Source: Muribaculaceae bacterium | GTDB lineage: Bacteria > Bacteroidota > Bacteroidia > Bacteroidales > Muribaculaceae | DNA: 9,666 bases | Direction of reading: 5' to 3' | NCBI GenBank assembly: GCA_029056365.1 | Contig: JAIDBM010000120.1 | Coordinates: forward strand, 1 to 9,666 | Program-made: the position numbers and the translations under genes | Shown: piece after piece, positions 1 through 6,621 of the stretch | Position numbering within the stretch: the first letter of the stretch is position 1 | How the letters are laid out: every line of letters begins with the position of its first letter | The notes under the pieces: generated by a model | Told to the model about the DNA's origin: nothing | Database searches by the model: none | The model's input: the letters and a program-made list of their open reading frames with translations, nothing else

Positions 1-396
1 GAAGGCCAGCCTTACCTGTGGGGCGGCACCTCCACCAAAAGTCTCGATTGCTCGGGGCTGTCGAAAGTGTGCTACCTCAGCAACGGAATAATACTTCTGC
101 GCGATGCATCGCAGCAGGCCCGTACCGGCACACGCATCGAGGCTTCGGACTGGCGCAAGTGCAAGCCCGGCGACTTGTTGTTCTTCGGCAATCCGGCCAC
201 CGGAAAAGTAACCCACGTGGCCATATACGACCAAGACGGCAACTACGTGCATTCATCGGGCCGGGTGAAACGCAACAGCATCGACCCCGCATCGCCGGCA
301 TACCTCTCCACTCCGTTTCTTCATGCAGTGCGCATTCACGGCAACGAAGGCACACCCGGAATCACACGTGTAATAGACCATCCCTGGTATTTTTAA
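1..396 (+). CDS. NlpC/P60 family cell-wall peptidase, C-terminal part (5' end outside window)
   Basis: The reading frame is open from the first base and ends at TAA 394-396, so the N-terminus and any signal peptide or SH3 domains are missing. The visible 131 residues are a nearly complete NlpC/P60 catalytic domain. It has YLWGG followed by LDCSGL with the nucleophile Cys (codon 49-51), THVAIY with the catalytic His (214-216), and YVHSSG with a second His (250-252) as third triad member. PGDLLFF between them is also typical. This family cleaves gamma-D-Glu-diaminopimelate or related bonds in peptidoglycan peptides, usually in the periplasm. The dipeptide epimerase gene begins 11 bases downstream, which fits a peptidase that releases L-Ala-D-Glu for the epimerase. 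Family assignment is firm; exact bond specificity is inferred. Confidence 0.93.
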   Translation, partial: EGQPYLWGGTSTKSLDCSGLSKVCYLSNGIILLRDASQQARTGTRIEASDWRKCKPGDLLFFGNPATGKVTHVAIYDQDGNYVHSSGRVKRNSIDPASPAYLSTPFLHAVRIHGNEGTPGITRVIDHPWYF

Positions 397-407
397 CTTT
401 TACAGAC

Positions 408-1541
408 ATGGACAGACGAAAATTTCTGCGCACCGGCGCCCTTGGCGCTCTGTTTGCCGCAAGCCCCATATCAGTATCGGTATTCGGACAGAATACCGCC
501 ACCACCCACAGCGGACGCTCAGGCCGCCTGAATCTCAGCTTCGAGCCATATGAACTCAGACTCCGGCATGCTTTCAACCTTGCCAAATCGCAACGCACCA
601 CGACTCCCGATGTACAGGTGACTCTGGAATATGACGGAATCACAGGATATGGCGAGGCTTCAATGCCCCCTTATCTGGGCGAAACTGTGGAAAGTGTATG
701 CAAATTCCTCGGCAGCCTTGATCTGAGCCAGTTCTCCGACCCCTTCCGCATCGAGGAGATACACGATTACATGGACAGAGTGGCACCCGGAAACCGTGCG
801 GCAAAGGCTTCGGTCGACATCGCCCTGCACGACCTGCTGGGAAAAATCATGCAGCAGCCCTGGTATAAAATCTGGGGACTGAATCCCGACAACTGCCCCA
901 ATACTTCATTTACCATTACCATCGACACTCCGGAAATAGTCAACCGCAAAATCGATGAAGCATCGCCCTACAAGATGATAAAGGTGAAGATGGGTCTGGA
1001 CAAAGACAAAGAACTTGTCGAGATGATACGGGCCAAAAGCGATGTACCCTTATGTGTGGATGCAAACCAGGGCTGGAACGACAGGGAGTGGGCACTGGAC
1101 ATGTGCCACTGGCTCTCGGAACGCGGCTGCCAGTTTGTGGAACAGCCATTCGACAAGAAACGCATCGATGACACCGCATGGCTTCGCGAACGCTCGCCTC
1201 TGCCAATCATAGCCGATGAATTCCTGCAGCGCCTGCCCGATGTGAGACGGGCGGCTGAGGCCTACGACGGCATAAACATAAAACTCATGAAAAGCACCGG
1301 TATGCACGAGGCCTACAAAATGGCCGTGCTTGCCCGGGCGCTCGGCATGAAAGTGATGCTCGGATGCATGACCGAAACGTCCTGTGCCGTTACTGCGGCA
1401 GCTCAGCTCGCCCCAATGGTCGACTGGGCCGACCTCGATGGCAATCTGCTGATAGCCAACGACCGTTTCGACGGCATTAAAATTGTAGATGGCAAAGTAA
1501 CCATTCCCGACCGTCCGGGAATCGGAGTCGAACTATTATGA
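408..1541 (+). CDS. Dipeptide epimerase (L-Ala-D/L-Glu epimerase type, enolase superfamily)
   Basis: 377 residues. It belongs to the muconate-lactonising/dipeptide epimerase branch of the enolase superfamily, which interconverts L-Ala-D-Glu and L-Ala-L-Glu during use of murein peptides. Visible active-site elements are the KxK acid/base pair (K192, K194 in MIKVKMG), metal ligands D218 (VDANQGW), E245 (VEQPF) and D270 (IADEF), the opposite base K292 (NIKLMKSTG), and the DLDG motif at 342-345 typical of dipeptide epimerases. The capping domain occupies about residues 40-150. The start ATG 408 gives an N-terminus with MDRRKFLRTG and a hydrophobic stretch, resembling a twin-arginine export signal. 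The longer open frame upstream only overlaps the peptidase gene. The protein may therefore act in the periplasm. The stop overlaps the next ATG (ATGA). Substrate is inferred from motifs and from the adjacent NlpC/P60 gene. Confidence 0.92.
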   Translation: MDRRKFLRTGALGALFAASPISVSVFGQNTATTHSGRSGRLNLSFEPYELRLRHAFNLAKSQRTTTPDVQVTLEYDGITGYGEASMPPYLGETVESVCKFLGSLDLSQFSDPFRIEEIHDYMDRVAPGNRAAKASVDIALHDLLGKIMQQPWYKIWGLNPDNCPNTSFTITIDTPEIVNRKIDEASPYKMIKVKMGLDKDKELVEMIRAKSDVPLCVDANQGWNDREWALDMCHWLSERGCQFVEQPFDKKRIDDTAWLRERSPLPIIADEFLQRLPDVRRAAEAYDGINIKLMKSTGMHEAYKMAVLARALGMKVMLGCMTETSCAVTAAAQLAPMVDWADLDGNLLIANDRFDGIKIVDGKVTIPDRPGIGVELL

Positions 1542-2572
1542 CACGGATTCGTTTTCTGACATTATGCATACTGCTGCTTGCAACCCTTCCCCGGGTATCG
1601 GCCCGCTGGCAAGCCGACACCGTACTCGGCCAAGGGTATCAGATGCAGTATATCGACCAGCCCGACGACTATGCCGGCAAAGTGCGGTGCACTGTAATAC
1701 GCAAACAGACCTCCTGCACGCATCCACGTGCGGCAGTACTGTACATCCACGGCTATAACGACTATTTCTTTCAGGCGCAGGAGGGCAACCGCTTTGTGGA
1801 CTCGTGCTACGACTTCTATGCCCTTGACCTGCGTAAATACGGGCGCTCAATCATGCCGGGACAACGCAAATTCCAGGCACGCGACATGAAAGAATACTTC
1901 CCGGACATCGACTCGGCCCTCTCGATTATAGCCGCAGATAGGCGGAACAACGAGCCCCTGGTGATAATGGCACACAGCACCGGCGGACTCATTGCATCGT
2001 ACTTCCTGACCCTGAATCCGGAGTCGGATGTAAATGCCCTGATTCTGAACAGTCCGTTCCTGGAATGGAACTTCAACGGATTCATGCGCAAAATCGCCAT
2101 ACCGTCGGTTGGCTTTCTCGGACGAATTTTTCCCGGCATGAAAATATCGCAGGGAAGCATGTCGTTATATGCCGAATCGCTGCTGAAACAATATCATGGC
2201 GAATGGACATTCAACACCAGCTGGAAAACCGTAAAGCCGGAAAAAGTGGAGGCTTCGTGGATACGTGCCATCAGCTCCGCACAAAAGGCATTGCGAGGGA
2301 AAAATCCTAAAATAACAATTCCGATACTGCTGCTGCACTCCGACAACAGCGTACACGGCAATAAGTGGAACGATGATTTTCTACATGGCGATGCCGTGCT
2401 TGATGTCGGACACATATCGAAACTCGGACGCGAACTCGGCACCGACGTAACCGAGGAGACAATACCCGGAGGCATGCACGACCTTGCCCTCTCGGCTCCG
2501 GAAGCACGCGAGGCTTTCTACGCGGCTGTATTCTCTTGGCTCGCAAGTGTGCTGCCTCATATTCAAAAATAA
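1538..2572 (+). CDS. Secreted alpha/beta hydrolase (serine hydrolase, lysophospholipase-like)
   Basis: 344 residues. The first 22 or so form a signal peptide (basic start, LCILLLATLP, then SA-R cleavage-like site). The alpha/beta hydrolase fold is seen from VLYIHGYND (67-75, oxyanion HG) through LDLRKYGRS (97-104), typical of the serine aminopeptidase S33/monoglyceride-lipase-like group. The nucleophile is S147 in MAHSTGG, where the usual first Gly of GxSxG is Ala. The likely acid is D269 in LLLHSDNS and the catalytic His is H314 in GGMHDL. The start overlaps the epimerase stop by four bases, implying translational coupling. The substrate cannot be read from sequence. The neighbours make a cell-wall peptide, ester or lipid substrate in the periplasm conceivable, but this is inference only. 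Confidence 0.88.
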   Translation: MTRIRFLTLCILLLATLPRVSARWQADTVLGQGYQMQYIDQPDDYAGKVRCTVIRKQTSCTHPRAAVLYIHGYNDYFFQAQEGNRFVDSCYDFYALDLRKYGRSIMPGQRKFQARDMKEYFPDIDSALSIIAADRRNNEPLVIMAHSTGGLIASYFLTLNPESDVNALILNSPFLEWNFNGFMRKIAIPSVGFLGRIFPGMKISQGSMSLYAESLLKQYHGEWTFNTSWKTVKPEKVEASWIRAISSAQKALRGKNPKITIPILLLHSDNSVHGNKWNDDFLHGDAVLDVGHISKLGRELGTDVTEETIPGGMHDLALSAPEAREAFYAAVFSWLASVLPHIQK

Positions 2573-2594
2573 GTTCTTAGAGTCAACTCTTACA

Positions 2595-3551
2595 ATGAAA
2601 CCGAAAATAGTAGTACTCGACGGCTATGTAGCCAACAGCGGCGATCTCGACTGGAACGAGCTGTCGCAACTCGGCGACCTCACTGTTTACGAACGCACCG
2701 CTCCGGACGAGACCGCCGGCAGATGTGCCGGTGCCGAAATAGTCATAACCAACAAAGTTGTTCTCGACTCCGATATAATCAACAAACTGCCCTGTCTGCG
2801 ATATGTAGGCGTACTGGCCACAGGCTACAACAACGTAGACCTGAAAGCCTGCCGCGAACGCGGAATCATAGTAAGCAACATTCCGGCCTACTCCACCGAA
2901 TCGGTTGTGCAGACAGCCCTGTCGCTACTGCTCGAACTCACAAACCGCGCCGGAGACTACAGCATGAGCGTGCGCAAAGGCGACTGGACCGGATGCCGGG
3001 ATTTCAGCTATCGTCTCGCACCCATAACCGAACTCTGCGGCAAGACAGCCGGAATCTACGGTCTGGGGCACATAGGCATGCGCATGGCCCAGGTGCTTCA
3101 TGCCCTGGGAATGAAAATAATAGTCCTTACCTCCAAAGCTCAGACCGAACTGCCGGAATGGATTGAAAAAACCGACACAGACCATTTCTTCAGGCTCGCC
3201 GATGTAATCACTCTGCATGCGCCGCTGTCGGCCGACAATGCCGGTTTCATCAACGCCGCCACACTGGGAATGATGCGGCGCGGAGCCTTGCTCATAAACA
3301 CGGCCAGAGGCGGCCTCATAGATGAAAACGCGCTGGCCGACGCACTGGCCGAAGGACGCATAGCCGGAGCCGGACTCGATGTACTGCAATCTGAACCTCC
3401 GCAGTCCGACTGTCCGCTGCTGAAAGCGCCGAACTGCGTTATCACCCCGCATGTGGCATGGCAGTCGACCGAAGCCCGCCAACGTCTGCTCTCGGTCTGT
3501 GCCGCCAACGTAAAGGCATTCATCTCCGGGAACCCTGTGAACATGGTTTGA
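2595..3551 (+). CDS. D-2-hydroxyacid dehydrogenase (glycerate/hydroxypyruvate reductase-like)
   Basis: 318 residues, the normal length for this family of NAD(P)-dependent reductases that interconvert 2-keto acids and D-2-hydroxy acids. The dinucleotide-binding motif is GLGHIG at 156-161. The catalytic Arg is R238 (NTARGG), the Glu is E267 (LQSEPP) and the His is H286 (ITPHVAW), in the expected order. No signal peptide, so cytosolic. The strand after the Gly-rich loop ends KIIVLTSK (174-181) rather than with the acidic residue typical of strict NAD enzymes, so cofactor choice is open. ATG 2595 was chosen because the family fold starts at KPKIVVLDG; the open frame upstream only overlaps the hydrolase gene. 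It lies 22 bases after the hydrolase and 3 bases before the thioesterase. Likely substrates are hydroxypyruvate or glyoxylate, but this is not decided by the sequence. Confidence 0.9.
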   Translation: MKPKIVVLDGYVANSGDLDWNELSQLGDLTVYERTAPDETAGRCAGAEIVITNKVVLDSDIINKLPCLRYVGVLATGYNNVDLKACRERGIIVSNIPAYSTESVVQTALSLLLELTNRAGDYSMSVRKGDWTGCRDFSYRLAPITELCGKTAGIYGLGHIGMRMAQVLHALGMKIIVLTSKAQTELPEWIEKTDTDHFFRLADVITLHAPLSADNAGFINAATLGMMRRGALLINTARGGLIDENALADALAEGRIAGAGLDVLQSEPPQSDCPLLKAPNCVITPHVAWQSTEARQRLLSVCAANVKAFISGNPVNMV

Positions 3552-3554
3552 AAA

Positions 3555-3953
3555 ATGAAAGATTATATATTCCGGCTGCCCATGAAAGTGCGAGACTACG
3601 AAGTCGATGCCGAGGGCATTGTCAACAACGCCAATTATCTCCATTATATGGAGCACACGCGCCACGAATTCTGCGAAAGCGCGGGCCTGAGCTTCCGCGA
3701 AATGCATGAACGCGGAATCGACCCGGTGCTTTCGCGAGTGGAAATACGATACAAAAAGCCTCTCGGTCTGGGCGACAGCATGGTCAGCTGCCTCAACATA
3801 AGCCGCCGGGGCCCTCTGTTTGTTTTCCATCAGGACATATACACCTCCGATGGAATTCCGGTTACAGAAGCCACCGTGGAAGTGGCATGTCTTGAAAACG
3901 GGCGTCTGAGCCGAGGCGATGTCCTGGCCGAAGCCTTTGCTGAATTTCTGTGA
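3555..3953 (+). CDS. Acyl-CoA thioesterase, hotdog fold (4HBT/YbgC-like)
   Basis: 132 residues, a single hotdog domain. The N-terminal signature VRDYEVDAEGIVNNANY (12-28), followed by YMEHTRHEF, matches the 4-hydroxybenzoyl-CoA thioesterase group. D18 aligns with the catalytic Asp of that group, and Glu replaces the more upstream Asp of the usual DxD. VEIRYKKPLGLGD (62-74) is the following conserved strand. Members hydrolyse acyl-CoA or acyl-ACP thioesters in the cytosol; acyl specificity is not predictable here. The start lies three bases after the dehydrogenase stop, and its own stop nearly touches the next gene, so it is surely co-transcribed with both. Confidence 0.9.
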   Translation: MKDYIFRLPMKVRDYEVDAEGIVNNANYLHYMEHTRHEFCESAGLSFREMHERGIDPVLSRVEIRYKKPLGLGDSMVSCLNISRRGPLFVFHQDIYTSDGIPVTEATVEVACLENGRLSRGDVLAEAFAEFL

Positions 3954-3955
3954 CA

Positions 3956-5272
3956 ATGCGTCTGCGTGAATTATCCCGACGGCCATTCGCCATGGGATAT
4001 GCTCTTGTGGGCCTTGTGCTTGCGGCGGCAATGGCATTCAGTTTCATGAAATACCCCTACGGCTGTGCAGTGCCCGACACACAGTCGTATATCGATGCCT
4101 ATCACAGTCTGCTGAACGGCCGGATTCATTCGTGGCGCATGCCTCTCTACCCTCTGCTCGCAGGCGGCTGCATGGATATATTCGGCCCGGCCTACGGAGG
4201 CTCGGCAGTTGCCCTGCTGCAATGGCTTATGTATGGCGTTACTCTTTGCTACATGCGTCGGCTGCTTCTTGCCGTCACTTCCTCGCAACGTATTGCATTC
4301 TGGGTTACAGCCATCTATGCGCTCATGCCCGGCAATTTCGAGCCCAATCAGATACTCTTCACCGAAACAACGGCCACATGCCTCACAACTATGATGGCCT
4401 GTCATATGGCAGGCACGCTGCGCAATCCGCGGACTGGCCGGGCAGCGGCAGCCATGCTGTGCCTGATATTGCTTCTGACGCTGAAACCGGCCTCGGCGCC
4501 TCTGCTTGCGACATCCGTAATATGGCTGGGCCTGCTCGTGGGGCTACACCGAGGCAACATTCGTAAAACCGCAGTTGTCATTTGCGCCGGTATTGTCCTG
4601 GCGATGTCGTTCCTTACGTTATATCTCGCGGCAATGCACTCCATGCACGGACTGAACACCCTCTCGGCTACAAGCACGGCAAACAATTTCTTTACCATAA
4701 GGCAAGCCGGACTAATAACAGCGGCAAACACCTCCGACACCACGCTTCAACGGCTTATCGCCGACAGCCTGCCGACGGAAGCAAGCGCCGACATCTACCG
4801 CACCTGGGATGAATACTATATCATCCAGCGCAATATCGGCGACATCCGCATGGAGCAATTCGTCAACTCCACAATAGCGACCCATAAAGCAACAGTGCTG
4901 CGACATATCGTCAACCGGTTCAACTCCATTTGTCCGCAGTACCCGCTGTTCAGCACCAGGTCGGAATTCGTACCCTGGTCGATTCCGTTTCTTCCACGCC
5001 CGAACATCAATGTCGCCGCATGGATTCTGGCTGCATGTCTGCTTGTGTTCATAAGCCGTCTCAGGCGTGCCCCGCTCTGGGCATCCGAAGGCTTGTGTAT
5101 CAGTGTGCCGGCATGTCTCATGCTCGGCACTGTCATAGCCGGAGCCATGGACGACTACACCAGGCTGTTTCTGCCGGTACAGCCACTGTTCTGGATCAGT
5201 GTGGCCATGGTGCTAAACGTACTTCGCATCGGGCCGGAGACGGAACATCGACCCACACTGGAAAAGCAATAG
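3956..5272 (+). CDS. Multi-pass membrane protein, GT-C glycosyltransferase-like, paralogue A
   Basis: 438 residues with about nine to eleven hydrophobic segments. After the first membrane segment (about 13-31) comes a polar stretch with DTQSY (41-45) and RMPLYP (61-66). This resembles the acidic first-loop motif and R-x-PLYP of lipid-sugar-dependent GT-C/PMT-like transferases, which act on the outer face of the inner membrane. A large soluble-looking loop covers about 230-350, and GAMDDYTRLF (396-405) lies near the end. I infer sugar or related group transfer; no donor or acceptor is identifiable. ATG 3956, two bases after the thioesterase stop, is preferred. GTG 3950, two codons upstream and overlapping that stop, is possible. 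The gene on the opposite strand is a diverged paralogue, and the last 60 bases of the two overlap. Exact function unknown. Confidence 0.82.
   Translation: MRLRELSRRPFAMGYALVGLVLAAAMAFSFMKYPYGCAVPDTQSYIDAYHSLLNGRIHSWRMPLYPLLAGGCMDIFGPAYGGSAVALLQWLMYGVTLCYMRRLLLAVTSSQRIAFWVTAIYALMPGNFEPNQILFTETTATCLTTMMACHMAGTLRNPRTGRAAAAMLCLILLLTLKPASAPLLATSVIWLGLLVGLHRGNIRKTAVVICAGIVLAMSFLTLYLAAMHSMHGLNTLSATSTANNFFTIRQAGLITAANTSDTTLQRLIADSLPTEASADIYRTWDEYYIIQRNIGDIRMEQFVNSTIATHKATVLRHIVNRFNSICPQYPLFSTRSEFVPWSIPFLPRPNINVAAWILAACLLVFISRLRRAPLWASEGLCISVPACLMLGTVIAGAMDDYTRLFLPVQPLFWISVAMVLNVLRIGPETEHRPTLEKQ
5213..5272. other. Antiparallel 60-base overlap of two convergent genes
   Basis: The last 19 codons plus stop of both membrane-protein genes share these bases in exactly matching codon register. 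The plus gene stops at TAG 5270-5272, which reads CTA (Leu) on the minus strand. The minus gene stops at TAG on the complement of 5213-5215, which is CTA (Leu) in the plus gene. Plus codes for a tail with VLRIGPE, minus for a tail with MFRLRPD, and these related motifs lie over each other around GGGCCG 5231-5236. No room remains for a terminator between the genes. Confidence 0.9.
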
Positions 5273-6553
5273 CAGCAGCATCGGAAAAGCCGGAGCGAAC
5301 AAACGGGTATAGTCGTTCATGGCCCCGAACACCACTGCCAGATACAGAAGCGTACAACAACCCCACAGCCAGAACGTTGCCGCAGGAAACAAGCCGCGCC
5401 GCCGCCACTGCCATAGGCCGGCGAACATTATGACTATAAGCATGTAGGCGCAGTCCTTAAGGTCGAAAGGCATAAACATGTTCACAAGCGGATTGTTGAG
5501 ATAGTACATTTTCACAGCTCTTACAAGCGGATAACGCGGCAACTGATACTGAAACTTACGGTAGTTGTATCTGAGCATCTCTACGGGATGCGCGGCGATA
5601 AGCTCCGAACTGTAATCCTCGAGCTGACGCAGCGGCACATTATCATACATGTCGACTATTTCGCCCCACACCGACACAATATGAGCGCCGCGCTCAGGAT
5701 CAACCACACGCAACGTGTCGACCCGGCAGGCTATTATCGAATCGATGGCTGACTGCGGATTCTCAACCGGTTCAACAAGTCCGGCTACTCTGGCCTGGAA
5801 ATAATTGTTATAGGCATTTACCGCCGAGAGCGACCTCAGTCCGGTAACACGATGAACCGCAAGCCAATACCCTCCGACACACATGCAAAGAGTAGCCACC
5901 GATGCCGTACCCCACCGCACAATCACACGCCGGCGGCGGGAGTGGCGCTTCCATGAGAACAACAGCACCAGCACCGACATGGGCACAAGCACAAGGAATA
6001 TCGGGCGCGTCATTATCATCAGCAGCAGACACAGCGCCATCCATACAACAGCCGATGCGCGAGGACGCACCATCAGACTTAACGCAAGCCAACAGAAAAT
6101 CACACTCAGGCTAATGCCTACAGACTCCGACTGCATCATTATGCACCACTGCCATATGCCCGGATAAAACGCATAAGCCGCTGTAGCCCAAAACACAAAT
6201 CGCGGACGATGGCGTATGACAACAGCAGCGCTACTGCGGAAGAAGTGAACCGACGCCACAAACAGCAACCATTGCAACAGCACCAGCAGCGACCTGCCCC
6301 ACTGCGGTCCGAGCAGCCACTCACAGCCTATCATCAGGCAGGGAAACAGAGGAGGCCTGCAATCATCGACAGTGAACGCACGGTAAGCGTCCATAGCCAT
6401 TACATAGCTTGGAGTATCGCAATAATCCACTCCATGTGGCCATCCGGCAAAACAAAGCGCGGCAAGAAATATGATAAACAGATATATGGTCCGGTACTGC
6501 AGCAGGCGATTCTTATATCCGCTGCACGGCAACAGGTTTATTGCGGATTTCAT
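5213..6553 (-). CDS. Multi-pass membrane protein, GT-C glycosyltransferase-like, paralogue B
   Basis: 446 residues, start ATG at 6553-6551. It is colinear with the plus-strand neighbour. Shared blocks are DTPSY (46-50), RPPLFP (66-71), LLQWL (92-96), FWATAAYA (121-128), GLRSLSA (238-244), NNYF (249-252), AGL (257-259) and GAMNDYTRLF (410-419). The offset is a steady 5-6 residues until a longer loop in this copy raises it to 14. Hydrophobic segments near 22-40, 88-107, 120-133, 145-163, 168-200, 213-232, 367-380, 393-411 and 420-432 make it an integral inner-membrane protein. As for its partner, DTxSY and RxPLFP suggest a GT-C-type transferase of unknown substrate. It is transcribed divergently from dprA, with a TAACTTTG box four bases before the ATG. 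Between-copy identity is low outside the motifs, so the duplication is old. Confidence 0.82.
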   Translation of the reverse strand: MKSAINLLPCSGYKNRLLQYRTIYLFIIFLAALCFAGWPHGVDYCDTPSYVMAMDAYRAFTVDDCRPPLFPCLMIGCEWLLGPQWGRSLLVLLQWLLFVASVHFFRSSAAVVIRHRPRFVFWATAAYAFYPGIWQWCIMMQSESVGISLSVIFCWLALSLMVRPRASAVVWMALCLLLMIMTRPIFLVLVPMSVLVLLFSWKRHSRRRRVIVRWGTASVATLCMCVGGYWLAVHRVTGLRSLSAVNAYNNYFQARVAGLVEPVENPQSAIDSIIACRVDTLRVVDPERGAHIVSVWGEIVDMYDNVPLRQLEDYSSELIAAHPVEMLRYNYRKFQYQLPRYPLVRAVKMYYLNNPLVNMFMPFDLKDCAYMLIVIMFAGLWQWRRRGLFPAATFWLWGCCTLLYLAVVFGAMNDYTRLFAPAFPMLLLLLFQCGSMFRLRPDAKYV

Positions 6554-6557
6554 ATTA

Positions 6558-6565
6558 CAAAGTTA
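6558..6565 (-). promoter_or_regulatory. Bacteroidetes -7 promoter box for membrane paralogue B
   Basis: The minus strand reads TAACTTTG, a perfect fit to the Bacteroidetes -7 consensus TAnnTTTG, then TAAT and the ATG (6553-6551). A TTG for the -33 element is present at 6584-6582, but only 16 bases upstream, shorter than the usual 19-21. A start point a few bases after the box falls almost on the ATG, implying a leaderless or near-leaderless mRNA. Confidence 0.6.
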
Positions 6566-6586
6566 TGTATTTTTTCACAAACAATG

Positions 6587-6617
6587 TTGCATGGTATGAA
6601 AAATATAGCTAACTTTG
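6587..6617 (+). promoter_or_regulatory. Bacteroidetes-type promoter for dprA (TTG-N20-TAACTTTG)
   Basis: TTG at 6587-6589 matches the -33 element. After 20 bases comes TAACTTTG at 6610-6617, a perfect TAnnTTTG -7 element. Only four bases separate it from ATG 6622, so transcription should begin at or within a few bases of the start codon. Spacing and sequence both match the consensus, making this the best-supported promoter in the window. Confidence 0.75.
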
Positions 6618-6621
6618 AACT

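Noticed and set aside
18..407. N-terminal extension of the epimerase reading frame back to base 18
   Set aside because: It only overlaps the NlpC/P60 gene in another frame, has shadow-like composition, and a typical leader starts at ATG 408.
2484..2594. Upstream extension of the dehydrogenase frame
   Set aside because: It overlaps the end of the hydrolase gene; the family fold starts at ATG 2595.
2925..4037. 370-codon open frame on the minus strand
   Set aside because: It lies antisense to the dehydrogenase and thioesterase genes, which are clear family members, and its His/Gly/Arg-rich translation shows no recognisable domain.
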